Part shown: in pieces, positions 30,912 through 40,014 of the stretch
How the letters are laid out: each line of letters opens with the position of its first letter
Numbering within the stretch: the stretch's first letter is position 1
NCBI RefSeq assembly: GCF_030419005.1
Contig: NZ_CP106951.1
Coordinates: 558,001-622,000 of the forward strand
Source of the DNA: Eleftheria terrae
Lineage (GTDB): Bacteria; Pseudomonadota; Gammaproteobacteria; Burkholderiales; Burkholderiaceae_C
Reading direction: 5' to 3'
Length of the DNA: 64,000 nt
Translations under genes and position numbers: made by a program
Notes under the pieces: generated by a model
The model's database searches: none
What the model saw: only the letters and a program-made list of their open reading frames with translations
What the model was told of the DNA's origin: nothing

Positions 30912-33767
30912 TCAGGCCGGACCGGCCAGGGACGCTTGCGACGCGAGCACCCGGGCCACCACGCCGCCCAGCTCCTCCACGCAGTTCTGCTTGTGCAGCA
31001 GTTCCCGCACGCCGGCCTGCAGGGCCTCTGTGCGCAGTTCCTCGGTCATGTAGCCCGTGACGATCAGCACCGGCAGGTCCGGGCGGGCCTGCAGGGCCCG
31101 CCGCGCCAGGGCCAGCCCGTCCAGCTCGGGCATGTTGTAGTCGGTCACCAGCAGGTCGCACTGGCCCGGGCGCTGCTGCAGCGCCTGCGCCGCCAGCCGC
31201 GGGTCGGCGTAGCAGGTCACCTGATAGCCCAGGCGTTGCAGCAGCGCTTCCAGGGTCAGCAACACCATCTCGTCGTCGTCGACACAGACCACCCGCTGCC
31301 CGCCGCCGTGCACCGCGTCCAGTGCGCCGGGCGCCGTGCTGGCGAAGTCCTCCGACGGGTCGTGCAGGGCAGGCAGGTAGAGGTGGAAGGTGCTGCCCTC
31401 GCCGGGCGCGCTGTCGACCCGCAGGGCACCGTCATGGACCATCGTCATGCCGTGCACCACCGCCAGGCCCAGCCCGGTGCCCTGGCCGGTGGGGCGGGTG
31501 GTGAAGAACGGCTCGAAGATGCGGCGCCGGGTCTCGGCGTCCATGCCGTCGCCATTGTCCTGGACCCACAGGTGCGCATGGCAGCCGGGGGTGAGGGCGC
31601 CGAGGCTGGCCACCTCATCGGGCCCCAGGTTGGCCTCGTCCAGTCCGACCACGATGCGCCCGCCGCCGGGCGGCAGTGCCTGGCGCGCGTTGTGGCACAG
31701 CTGGAGCAGGGCCTGTTGCAGCTGGTTGGCGTCCACCACGACGAACAGCGGATCCTGGCTGATGCGTGCGACCAGCTCGACCTCTTCGGGCAGGCCGTTG
31801 CGCACCAGCTCCAGCGCTTCCTGCACCAGCGGCGACAGCAGGCGCTGCGTGCGCTGGCGAGCCTGCTTGCCGCCGAAGGCCAGCAGGTGCTGCACCAGCG
31901 CGCGCGCCCGCTGGCTGGAGGTGCGGATCTGCCCCAGGTGGTGCAGGGCGGCATGGCCCTGCGGCAGCTTGTCCTGTGCCAGCTCCAGGTTGCCGAGCAC
32001 GGCGCCCAGGATGTTGTTGAACTCGTGGGCGAGGCCGCCGGCCAGGGTGCCGATGGACTCCAGCCGCTGGGCCTGGCGCAGCTGGTCTTCGAGCGCCCGT
32101 CGCTCCGCTTCCGCGCGCTTGCGCTCGGTGATGTCGCGCTCGACGGCGACGAAGTGGGTGCAGCGGCCCTGGGCATCGTGGATCGGCGAGATTTCCATCT
32201 CCACCCAGTGTTCGCGGCCCGTGCGGGTGTAGTTGATCAACTCGGCGCGCACGCCGCGCCGCTCGGCCAGCGCGGCCCGTATGCGGTCCAGCTCGTCCCG
32301 CCGGGTGCGCGGGCCTTGCAGGAAACGCGGATTCCGGCCCAGCACCTCGTCCCGGACATAGCCCGAAAGCCGCTCGAACGCGCCGTTCACGTACACGATG
32401 CGCGGCCCGGGCGCATCGACCTGTGCGTCGGTGATCATCACGATGTCATTGAGGTGGCCGATGCTGCTTTCCAGCAGGTGCAGCTGCTCCATCCAGGCGC
32501 GCCGCTCGCTGACATCGCGAAAGTAGACCGCAAGGCCTTCGTCCGACGGAAAGTTGCGCACCTCGAACCAGCGCTGCACCGGCGGGTAGTAAGCCTCGAA
32601 CACGTGCGGGCGTTGCTCGGCCACCGCGGCGCGCGCCTCCAGCTCGAAGGCCGTGCCGAGCGCATCGGGAAACACCTCCCACAGCACGCGGCCCAGCACC
32701 TGGTCGCGGCGGCGTTGCAGCAGGCGCTCGAACTCCTTGTTGACACCCAGCAGCCGCCAGGAGCGGTCGACGGCGTAGAAGGCATCGGTGATGCTGTCGA
32801 GCGTGCGTGTCAGCCGCGAGGCGATGCGTTGTACCGCCTGCTCGGCCTGGATCTTTTCGGAAATGTCCTGCAGCGCTCCGTGGACCTGCACGATGTGCCC
32901 GCCGGCGTCGCGCACCGCCTTGCCGATCATGCGCACGGCGCGGCGGGTGCCGGTGGCGCTCACCAGATCGAGTTCCAGGTCAAAGGGATCGCCGCGGCGG
33001 ATGCAGCGGACATAGGCGTGGCGCAGGGCACGGCGGCAGGCGGGCACGAAGAACAACAGGGCCGAGCGCAGCTCGGGAGGCGAGCCGGGGGGCAGGTCGT
33101 GGATCGAGGCGGTTTCCTCCGACCAGTGCACCCGGCCACTGGCCACGTCCACCTGCCAGCCGCCCAGGTGCGCCACCCGGCCGGCAATGGCCAGCAGGGA
33201 GCCGCTCAGTTGCAGCCGGTCGTCTGCCTCGGCGACTGCCAGGAGGGCGCGGCGGCGCATTTCCATTTGAAGCATCACCTGCTGGGCCAGCGTGCTCAGC
33301 GCCTCGTGCTGCTGCGCATCGAGTACCCGCGGCACCCGGTCGAGCACGGCCAGCGTGCCGAGCGCGAAGCCGCTGGGCGACCGCAGCGGCACACCGGCAT
33401 AAAAACGCAGCCCGGGCGGGCCGAGCACCAGGGGATTGTCGTGGAAGCGGGGATGGACGCTGGCGTCCTCGACGATCAGCGGCTCGCGCCCCTCGATGGC
33501 CGCGGCGCAGAAGGCGATGGAGCGCGGCGTTTCCTGCAGGCCGGGGTCGAACCCCACGGTGGCCTTGAACCACTGGCGGTGTTCGTCCACCAGGGTGATG
33601 GTGGCCATCGGCGTCCCGCAGATGTAGGCGGCCAGGCAGGCCAGCCGGTCGAAGTCGGGCTCCGGCGCGGTATCGAGAATGCGATAGGACTGCAAGGCCT
33701 GCAGCCGGCCGGTTTCGTCGCCGAAGACGATCGGTGGTGAACGTTCGGGAGACCGCATTGGTCGCAT
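30912..33767 (-). CDS. Hybrid sensor histidine kinase: GAF, three PAS, HisKA/HATPase and receiver
   Basis: Soluble signal-transduction kinase of 951 residues. Order: GAF (about 25-165, TITLVDEHRQWFKATVGF), PAS (about 185-320, ending in a PAC-like IVQVHGALQDISEK), PAS (about 335-440), a LOV-like PAS (about 445-560, with GRNPRFLQGP), HisKA with the phospho-acceptor H581 (LAHEFNN), HATPase (DNGDGMD, GTGLGLAVV), and a C-terminal receiver with VDDDE and the phospho-Asp D876 (TDYNMPELDG). No transmembrane helix is seen. I chose ATG 33767 because GAGGGG precedes it; ATG 33758 is also possible. The stimulus is unknown. No response regulator gene is adjacent. Confidence 0.88.
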   Translation of the reverse strand: MRPMRSPERSPPIVFGDETGRLQALQSYRILDTAPEPDFDRLACLAAYICGTPMATITLVDEHRQWFKATVGFDPGLQETPRSIAFCAAAIEGREPLIVEDASVHPRFHDNPLVLGPPGLRFYAGVPLRSPSGFALGTLAVLDRVPRVLDAQQHEALSTLAQQVMLQMEMRRRALLAVAEADDRLQLSGSLLAIAGRVAHLGGWQVDVASGRVHWSEETASIHDLPPGSPPELRSALLFFVPACRRALRHAYVRCIRRGDPFDLELDLVSATGTRRAVRMIGKAVRDAGGHIVQVHGALQDISEKIQAEQAVQRIASRLTRTLDSITDAFYAVDRSWRLLGVNKEFERLLQRRRDQVLGRVLWEVFPDALGTAFELEARAAVAEQRPHVFEAYYPPVQRWFEVRNFPSDEGLAVYFRDVSERRAWMEQLHLLESSIGHLNDIVMITDAQVDAPGPRIVYVNGAFERLSGYVRDEVLGRNPRFLQGPRTRRDELDRIRAALAERRGVRAELINYTRTGREHWVEMEISPIHDAQGRCTHFVAVERDITERKRAEAERRALEDQLRQAQRLESIGTLAGGLAHEFNNILGAVLGNLELAQDKLPQGHAALHHLGQIRTSSQRARALVQHLLAFGGKQARQRTQRLLSPLVQEALELVRNGLPEEVELVARISQDPLFVVVDANQLQQALLQLCHNARQALPPGGGRIVVGLDEANLGPDEVASLGALTPGCHAHLWVQDNGDGMDAETRRRIFEPFFTTRPTGQGTGLGLAVVHGMTMVHDGALRVDSAPGEGSTFHLYLPALHDPSEDFASTAPGALDAVHGGGQRVVCVDDDEMVLLTLEALLQRLGYQVTCYADPRLAAQALQQRPGQCDLLVTDYNMPELDGLALARRALQARPDLPVLIVTGYMTEELRTEALQAGVRELLHKQNCVEELGGVVARVLASQASLAGPA

Positions 33768-34291
33768 GCCCCTCGGATGAACGACAAACAGACGGCTTGT
33801 GGCCGACATGAACCTTTGCAATCGTCATGCCCCTGGAGGCGGTTGGCGTACAGCGACGAAAAACGACAGCAAGGCGATGGAAAAATGGAGGATGTCAAGC
33901 GGGAGCGACGGTGCTGTGAGCCGCTTTTCCCGAATTTTCCAGAATGTGCGTTATGTCAACTCATGCTGGCGTGTCGCCTGGTTAGAACAGCCCATCGCCA
34001 TCGGACAACCTGCCGCCGCTCCTCGCGACGGCCACCAACGCGCCTCGAATCCGCGCTTTGCATCGGGCTGCCCCAGCGCTCCCCGCGTTGCTGGGTGCGT
34101 CCAGCTTCGGCCTCGAGGGATCGACACCTGCTCGGTGGCCCTATTCAGTTTCCATGCTCGACTTGCTCAGGCTGACAGGCTGGCTCGTCCGCCACGCGGT
34201 TCGCCGTCCCCCGGCCCGCCGGCCCCGACCCCGGGGACTGGGGAACCGGCGACGACCACCGGCGACCGTGCGCCACGGCTGGTGATGAGTT
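33768..34291. other. Intergenic region with no recognised gene
   Basis: About 520 bases between the kinase start and the end of the VOC gene, both on the minus strand. Open frames here are Arg/Ser/Cys-rich with no family features. Base composition is more A/T-rich near 33780-33980, consistent with the kinase promoter. I see no clear terminator. Confidence 0.4.
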
Positions 34292-34789
34292 TCAGCCGCG
34301 CAACGCCGCTTCGATCGTCGCGATGTCGATCTTTCTCATCTGCATCATCGCGTCGAAGGCGCGCTTGGCCGCCGCTCGGTCCGGATGGGCGATCGCGGCA
34401 ATGAGGACCCGGGGCGTGATCTGCCACGACAGGCCCCACTTGTCCTTGCACCAGCCGCAGGCGCTCTCCTGGCCGCCGTTGTCGACAATCGCATGCCAGA
34501 GCCGATCAGTCTCGGCTTGGTCGTCCGTCGCCACCTGGAACGAGAACGCCTCGCTGTGCTTGAACGCCGGGCCACCGTTGAGCCCGAGGCACGGAATGCC
34601 CATCACCGTGAATTCGACCGTCAGCACGTCGTCTTGCTTGCCCGACGGGTAATCGCCCGGCGCGCGGTGGATCGCTCCCACCGCGCTGTTGGGGAATGTC
34701 TCGGCGTAGAACTGCGCGGCCTCCAGGGCGGTGCCGTCATACCAGAGACAGAGGGTGTTCTTGCTGATCACATTCGTTCTCCCGTTCAT
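34292..34789 (-). CDS. VOC-family protein, PhnB/3-demethylubiquinone methyltransferase-like
   Basis: Cytoplasmic glyoxalase/VOC-fold protein of 165 residues. Typical segments: CLWYDGTALEAAQFYAETFP, LTVEFTVMGIPCLGLNGGP, FSFQVATDDQAETDRLW and CGWCKDKWGLSWQITP. Despite the Pfam-style name, these proteins are not shown to be methyltransferases; they are small metal-type VOC proteins of unknown substrate. I chose ATG 34789, where the conserved domain begins; the frame is open further upstream but with no family match. It stands alone on the minus strand. Confidence 0.85.
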   Translation of the reverse strand: MNGRTNVISKNTLCLWYDGTALEAAQFYAETFPNSAVGAIHRAPGDYPSGKQDDVLTVEFTVMGIPCLGLNGGPAFKHSEAFSFQVATDDQAETDRLWHAIVDNGGQESACGWCKDKWGLSWQITPRVLIAAIAHPDRAAAKRAFDAMMQMRKIDIATIEAALRG

Positions 34790-35223
34790 GACCGGTGTGG
34801 GGCGGGCCACCGCGCAACCGCAGGGGTTCGTTGAGACGACACTGCAGTGCAAGGGCCTGCCGGCCGTCGATATTAGACGCCCCCTCATGGCGACGAGCGA
34901 GGTGGTGGCCCGTGAAGCCCGAGCTTTCTGCATGAACGGCATTCGCAGCGCGGCGCTGCGCTGGCAGTCGGGCTGCTCGAGGCCTGGATCGCTCGTCGCC
35001 ACCAGTCCCACGACCCACGGCGGTCGCGACCCCCTTCCAGCGGGGCAGCGTCAACGTGTCGGGCGCACTGCCCTCCTCCCCCTCGCTGATGACCCTGGTG
35101 GCGGCCAGGCCGCCTCCCGCCACCCTCGGGACGCGCCGGTTGTCCGTGCGCTAGGGCCGGGCGCCGTCCGCAACTCCCATAATGCGTGCAGCTTCATTCC
35201 ACGGGCTGAAAGGGGCGATCCCC
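34790..35223. other. Intergenic region with no recognised gene
   Basis: About 430 bases between the divergent VOC and lipoprotein genes. No conserved coding frame, tRNA or terminator is visible. The right end has a GGGG-rich ribosome-binding region (AAAGGGGCG) in front of ATG 35224. Confidence 0.4.
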
Positions 35224-36456
35224 ATGAGCGTTGACCTGCAACGTCGTCGTCTCCTTGTCGAAGGAGCCACAACGGCACTGAACACCACCTTGGCAGCAAG
35301 CAGCCTCGCCGGCTGTGGCGGCGGTCAGGACGTGCCTGCCGAAGCCACCGGCTCCGCGGGCCAGGCGCAAGGGCTCTCCGGCTTTGTGGACCCGTATACC
35401 TTCGAGGTGAAGAAAGGGCCCGACGGCTCGGCAATGACCTCGCCGGTCTCCAACGGCGAAACATGGGTCATCGCGAACACTGGCGGGAAACGCCGCGTGC
35501 AGTGCTTTGCGGGCGTCCCCAAGGCAAGGGCGGACACCAATCCCACCCCTTCCGCCGGCTTGATCAAGGACGCAGTGGCGCAGCCCTGGAGCGTCCAGTT
35601 CGGCACATCAGACAGGAAGGCTTATACCGCCTGCACCTTCGACAAGGAAACGCAGGACGGCATCAACCAGAACATGGAGGCGAGTGGCGATCCTCCTTGC
35701 CGGGTGGAGGTGCAGGCCGCGTCGCTCCACCAACATCTGGGTGAGAAGCGGGTCTTCTTCAATGCGGAATTTCGGCGTCTGTTCATGCTGCAGCGCAAGG
35801 GCGACGGGTTGGTTGCACGGCACCCGCGGGTTCAGCTGTACAGCCATCAAGTCCCGAACCGGAGATGGCTGCGCTTCTATTGCCATTTCCATCTGGGCGA
35901 TGCCGCCTTTGAATGGAACCTGAAAGGAGAGTCGGTCCTGATTTTCCAGTTCAAGGGAGAGAACAAGGCCGGCAGCATCGGCCAGGCGTTCAACTATCCG
36001 TCGGTGACGCTTGAATTGCGTAAGAACACCCTTGACCAGGAGGTCGACAACAAGTTCGACGTGGTGATGACCCGCAGGCTCAGGAACGAACAGCCGGAGC
36101 AGGAAGTCGCGCGAGTGCCCGGGCTGCTGGTCGTGGAAAACGGCATCAGGCAGGTGCACCGGTTTGTCATCGACATCTTTCCCGACTGGCTCAGCCAGGC
36201 GGACGGTGGCCAGGCCTCTCTGGCCCTGTGGCACGACCGGCAGGCTGTCCGGATGCTGAGCTCCGCGGACGCGCCGCGGTATTTCCTGACCGACAACACG
36301 ATCTATGGTCCGGCGACGCCGGACCTCTACCGGGCCATGTGGGGGCTGTACAGGTACCGCCTCACCGAGCCGGCCAACAACGATGCCTGCATCGTCTGGC
36401 ACCACGCGGAAGTGCGAATCGCCGACCCAAATGCTGCCGGCTTGAATCCTCCGTAG
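35224..36456 (+). CDS. Tat-type lipoprotein, possibly polysaccharide-lyase-like (unassigned)
   Basis: Exported protein of 410 residues. The N-terminus has an RRR-LL motif (LQRRRLLVEGATTA) and then a lipobox (SSLAGC), which suggests Tat export followed by lipidation. I do not recognise the family with certainty. The beta-rich, aromatic body with WSVQFGTSDRKAYT, RRWLRFYCHFHLGDAAFEWN and a C-terminal AMWGLYRYR recalls jelly-roll polysaccharide lyases of the heparin-lyase I type, but no catalytic motif is clear. GC content is visibly lower than in neighbouring genes, and it lies beside a recombinase gene, so transfer is possible. Confidence 0.6.
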   Translation: MSVDLQRRRLLVEGATTALNTTLAASSLAGCGGGQDVPAEATGSAGQAQGLSGFVDPYTFEVKKGPDGSAMTSPVSNGETWVIANTGGKRRVQCFAGVPKARADTNPTPSAGLIKDAVAQPWSVQFGTSDRKAYTACTFDKETQDGINQNMEASGDPPCRVEVQAASLHQHLGEKRVFFNAEFRRLFMLQRKGDGLVARHPRVQLYSHQVPNRRWLRFYCHFHLGDAAFEWNLKGESVLIFQFKGENKAGSIGQAFNYPSVTLELRKNTLDQEVDNKFDVVMTRRLRNEQPEQEVARVPGLLVVENGIRQVHRFVIDIFPDWLSQADGGQASLALWHDRQAVRMLSSADAPRYFLTDNTIYGPATPDLYRAMWGLYRYRLTEPANNDACIVWHHAEVRIADPNAAGLNPP

Positions 36457-36508
36457 GTCCCTTCCCTTGCATCGGCCGGCCTTCCACGCGCCAGCCGGCC
36501 TGCCGGCA

Positions 36509-38224
36509 TCACGGCCGGCGCGGCACCCGCTTGACCGGAAACGCGTCGCGCATCTGCCGGGCCCGCTTGACCTGGTCGGTGTGCAGGTAGACCGAGGTCG
36601 TGGCCACCGACGCATGCCGCAGGTTGTCGCGCACGGTGGTGAGTTCCGCGCCGTAGGCCAGGGCATGGGTGGCGTGGGTGTGGCGCATCCAGTGCGGGGT
36701 GGCGCGGCGGAGCTTCTCCGCGGTCGCGGGGCTCGACGGCTCGAGCCGCTCGGCAGCGTGCCGGAAGAACCGCTGCAGGATGGCCCACAGCCGCGCCGGC
36801 GTGATGCCGCTGCCGTCCTCCGCGAGGCTGGGCACCAAGGGCGTGCCCGGGTCCCACCGCGCACGCGTCACCGGCAGGTGGCGCTGCACCAGGTAGTTCT
36901 CCAGCGCCGCCATGGCCGACAGCGGCACCGCCACTTCGCCCTCCTTGTTCCCCTTGCCGATCACCTTCAGCCAGTCGTCGCCATGGTCATCGCGCCGCAG
37001 GGCGCCAAGCCGCGCGGCCACCACCTCGTGGGGACGCAGACCCGTGGCATACCAGAAGTCGAGCAGAAAGCGCAGCCGCTGGGCGCCCTCCTTGGTCCAG
37101 CCGCCGGTCCATTCGATGGCATCGGCAATGGAGCGCAGCAAGGGCCACTCGTGCTCGGAGAAGCCGCGGGCCGCGTCCAGCGGCGCGCTGCGCTTGGCGC
37201 CTTTCACCGTGACGCCGGAGAACGGGTTGGCCAGCAGGTAGCGCTGCTCGATCAGCCAGCGGTACAAGGCGCCGATGACCGACAGCGCGTAGGCCACCGA
37301 GCGCGCCGACAGGGCACCCTGGAAGGGGCGCCATTCCGGCGAGCTGCGGGAGCGTGCCGGGCCGACCCAGCGATCGCGCGGTGTGGGGCGGCGCAGAAAC
37401 TGCCGGTAGGCGATCGCGTCCTCGGTGGTCAGTGACGACAGCGCCCTGCCCCGCTCCAGGATGGCCCAGAGCATCAGGCGCTCGGCTTCCTTGCGATAGG
37501 CCCTCTGCGTGGCGGGCGACTCCTGCAAGGCAAGCCAGGCCTGCACCGCCTGGTAGTCGTTGGTGGCAGCCAAGGTGCAGGTGGCTTGCGGTGCACGGAA
37601 CTGCCCGCGCGATCCGTCGACCTCGGCAGGCACCACCAGCTGCTCCCAAGGCGCCGTCTCCGAGGCGGGCACGACGATGAGCGCCCTCGCCCGCTCGGTG
37701 AGTTGCGGATGGGCCGCGAAAAACGCTTCGATCTGCGCGGCGCCGTGTGCACCCAGGCCGCGGATGCTGGCCCACCAGCGTCGCCGCCGGGGAATGCGCA
37801 GCGTCAGCTCCGCCAGCGTGCGGATGCCCTGCTGCTGCAAGGCCCCGACCGCGCGGGCCGGCAACCACCGTGCAATGTCGTCGGTGATCAGCGGCTGAGG
37901 CAGCGGCATTCGACGCAGCGCCTCGACGGTACGCAGCACCGCCTTGGCCCGTTCGAGCCGCTCGGCAGGCGGGTGCAGGATCACCTCGGCCAGTTCATCG
38001 CGGTGCCGCGCCCGCGCGAACAGCGCCAGCTTGCGCCGGATGGCGGTGATCATGGCTCGAGACGACTGCCCGGTCGCCTTGCGATCGCCGAGGTAATGCA
38101 CCACCGCCTGGCGCGCTGGCAGCCCGGCATACCAGCCACGCAGGGCGGCCAGCTCGGCCGGGCTGGGAAAGCCCTGCGGATCGCAATCCTGTGCAAGGGC
38201 CATGGCGGTGTTGGAAGATTTCAT
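36509..38224 (-). CDS. Large tyrosine recombinase/integrase with N-terminal DUF3701-type domain
   Basis: Site-specific recombinase of 571 residues. The N-terminal ~120 residues resemble the DUF3701/phage-integrase N-terminal domain (LRGWYAGLPARQAVVHYLGD), followed by a helix-hairpin-helix-like segment (about 130-175, RGLGAHGAAQIEAFF). A core-binding SAM-like domain (about 235-345) precedes the catalytic domain. Catalytic residues seen: R397 (TGLRPHE), Lys in GKGNKEGEV, H511 and R514 (HWMRHTH), His in LRHAS and the nucleophile Y546 (TSVYLHTD). All are intact, so it should be active. A perfect 12-6-12 inverted repeat lies 28 bases upstream of the ATG. No phage structural genes accompany it. Confidence 0.92.
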   Translation of the reverse strand: MKSSNTAMALAQDCDPQGFPSPAELAALRGWYAGLPARQAVVHYLGDRKATGQSSRAMITAIRRKLALFARARHRDELAEVILHPPAERLERAKAVLRTVEALRRMPLPQPLITDDIARWLPARAVGALQQQGIRTLAELTLRIPRRRRWWASIRGLGAHGAAQIEAFFAAHPQLTERARALIVVPASETAPWEQLVVPAEVDGSRGQFRAPQATCTLAATNDYQAVQAWLALQESPATQRAYRKEAERLMLWAILERGRALSSLTTEDAIAYRQFLRRPTPRDRWVGPARSRSSPEWRPFQGALSARSVAYALSVIGALYRWLIEQRYLLANPFSGVTVKGAKRSAPLDAARGFSEHEWPLLRSIADAIEWTGGWTKEGAQRLRFLLDFWYATGLRPHEVVAARLGALRRDDHGDDWLKVIGKGNKEGEVAVPLSAMAALENYLVQRHLPVTRARWDPGTPLVPSLAEDGSGITPARLWAILQRFFRHAAERLEPSSPATAEKLRRATPHWMRHTHATHALAYGAELTTVRDNLRHASVATTSVYLHTDQVKRARQMRDAFPVKRVPRRP

Positions 38225-38251
38225 GCCCAGCAGTTTATGCAGATGGAGCTG

Positions 38252-38281
38252 CTATTGCGATAAGAAGAGTTATCGCAATAG
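38252..38281. promoter_or_regulatory. Perfect 12-6-12 inverted repeat resembling a tyrosine-recombinase core site
   Basis: Arms CTATTGCGATAA (38252-38263) and TTATCGCAATAG (38270-38281) are exact reverse complements, with a 6-base spacer GAAGAG. The inner ATAA/TTAT borders and spacing match the layout of XerCD dif sites (11-6-11). It sits upstream of the recombinase start. Alternatives: an operator for the recombinase gene, or a weak + strand terminator, since TTTTTT follows four bases later (38285-38290). I found no second copy in the window. Confidence 0.6.
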
Positions 38282-38594
38282 TCGTTTTTTGGCATTGTGC
38301 GATGGGCCTGAAGGACCTGAGGGACCGGACGCCCGGCGGACAACGGAGGCGTTGGCCTGCCTGCCGCTCAGCTGAGTCCAGCTCAGCCCAGCCCAGCGGC
38401 GCGCAGGACGAATCAGCATGAAGGCCGGCGAGCAGCGCCGCGGCGGCCGAGGCGGTCAGCGGTGGCCGAACCGAGGAGTGAGCCGGCGGCCAGCGAGTGC
38501 GAGGGCACTGCGCGGCGGGGAAGCAGGACAGCTGCCCTGTCCTGGGTTCTTGCGGGAGGCCGCAGCGGCCTCCCCTTCAGCCGGGGTCGGTCTC
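38282..38594. other. Intergenic region with a short low-complexity CAGCTCAGCC tract
   Basis: About 310 bases between the recombinase-side palindrome and the end of the antiporter gene. Around 38365-38400 there is a short repetitive tract of CAGCTCAG/CAGCCCAG units. No gene or terminator was recognised. It could be a boundary of an integrated segment, but no attachment duplication is visible. Confidence 0.35.
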
Positions 38595-39857
38595 TCAGAA
38601 CACCAGGAACGCGGCCGCGGCGACCAGGGTGGGGCCCAGCGCCCCGAGCAGCAGTCCACCGGCGCCCACCGTCTCGTCGGCGAAGCCGCGTTTCAGCAGG
38701 GCCACGCCGGCCGGATTGGGTGCGTTCGCAATGACGGTGAGGCCACCGCCGGCGACCGCGCCACTGACGAGCATGTACTTGGCCGGGTCCGACATGCCGG
38801 AGATCAGCGAGCCGAGGTAGGTCAGCGCCGCGTTGTCGGTGATGGCCGTCAAGCCCAGCGCACCGAAGAACAGCGCGACCGGCTCCAGCTGGGAGACGAT
38901 GGGCTGCAGCCACCACCGCTGCATGCCGCCCAGCACGACCAGGCCCGCCAGAAAGAAGGCCACCAGCAGCGCTTCCCTGATCAACAGCGGGCTTTGGTGC
39001 CGCTCGTAGGCCTGCGTGAACCCTAGGAACAGCAGAAACAGGCCGAGGAAGGCCACCGGGTGATGGGCGAGCACCACCACGCCGCACAGCAGCGCGAGGT
39101 GGATGATCGCCACCGTCAAGGGCACCCGCTGGCCGCCCGGCCCTGCGGCGGCCTCCGCTTCCGCGGAGCCCAGGTGGCGGCGCAGCGCATAGGTGGCGAT
39201 GGATGCATTGATGATGACGGCGAGGGCCGCCTTCCAGCCGAAATGCGCCAGCATGAAGCCGCTGCTCCATTGCCAGGTGGACGCGACCATCAGGACCGGA
39301 GGTGCGGCATAGGAAGTGAGCGTGCCACCGATCGACACGTTGACGAAGAGCACGCCCAGGGCGAGGTACTTCACCCGCTCCGGCAGCTCGGTGCGGAACA
39401 CCCGCGGCGCGAGCATCAGGGCCGCGATGGTCATGGCGGCCGGCTCAGTGATCACCGAGCCCAGCAGGGGCACGGCCGCGAGGCCGAGCCAGGTCATTGC
39501 GACGGGCTGTGGCAAGGGCAGCAGCCGTGCCAGCCAGCCGACCAGCCATTGCACCGTGAGCAGCACCGGCCGTGAGGCGGCAACCACCATGACGACGAAA
39601 ACGAACAGCGGCTCGGTGTAGTTGCGCGATTCCACGTACTGCAACGCTGGCCCCGAGCCGAGCAGCAGCGCCAGGCTGATCACCAGCACGATCGCCCAGA
39701 GGCCGAAGACCACCTCCACCTCGCCGAGCAGGTGGAACAGGCCTTCGTGGCGTGGATACCGATGGGAGAGCCGCTCGAAGTTCTTGGCGGTGAAGGTGTG
39801 GATGAGCGCCAGCGCGAAAAGGACGGCGGCGACCAGTTCCGAGGTGTGAGCAGACAT
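38595..39857 (-). CDS. Putative Na+/H+ antiporter (Na_H_antiport_2/DUF1504 family)
   Basis: Polytopic inner-membrane protein of 420 residues with about eleven hydrophobic helices. The conserved parts SVITEPAAMTIAALMLAP and SIGGTLTSYAAPPVLMVAS are followed late by GLTAITDNAALTYLGSLISG and VIANAPNPAGVALLKRGF. These paired TEPAA/TDNAA-type segments are typical of the putative Na+/H+ antiporter family related to ion transporters with inverted repeats. The ion has not been settled for most members. It stands alone on the minus strand, 157 bases from the PepSY gene. Confidence 0.82.
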   Translation of the reverse strand: MSAHTSELVAAVLFALALIHTFTAKNFERLSHRYPRHEGLFHLLGEVEVVFGLWAIVLVISLALLLGSGPALQYVESRNYTEPLFVFVVMVVAASRPVLLTVQWLVGWLARLLPLPQPVAMTWLGLAAVPLLGSVITEPAAMTIAALMLAPRVFRTELPERVKYLALGVLFVNVSIGGTLTSYAAPPVLMVASTWQWSSGFMLAHFGWKAALAVIINASIATYALRRHLGSAEAEAAAGPGGQRVPLTVAIIHLALLCGVVVLAHHPVAFLGLFLLFLGFTQAYERHQSPLLIREALLVAFFLAGLVVLGGMQRWWLQPIVSQLEPVALFFGALGLTAITDNAALTYLGSLISGMSDPAKYMLVSGAVAGGGLTVIANAPNPAGVALLKRGFADETVGAGGLLLGALGPTLVAAAAFLVF

Positions 39858-40014
39858 GGCAGGACAGGCGTGAACAAGCCGCGAGGCGGCCCGACCGTCG
39901 CGTCAACCTGCTGCGTCGCCGTTCGGCCACCCAACACCCGAGGGCGAAGTCTAACGCAGACCCGCTTCCCGGCTGGCGCTGGGGTGCTTCCCGCACGGCG
40001 TCGCCGGCCGCACG

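Noticed and set aside
30936..33740. 934-codon + strand frame opposite the histidine kinase
   Set aside because: Antisense shadow; kinase domains on the minus strand are complete.
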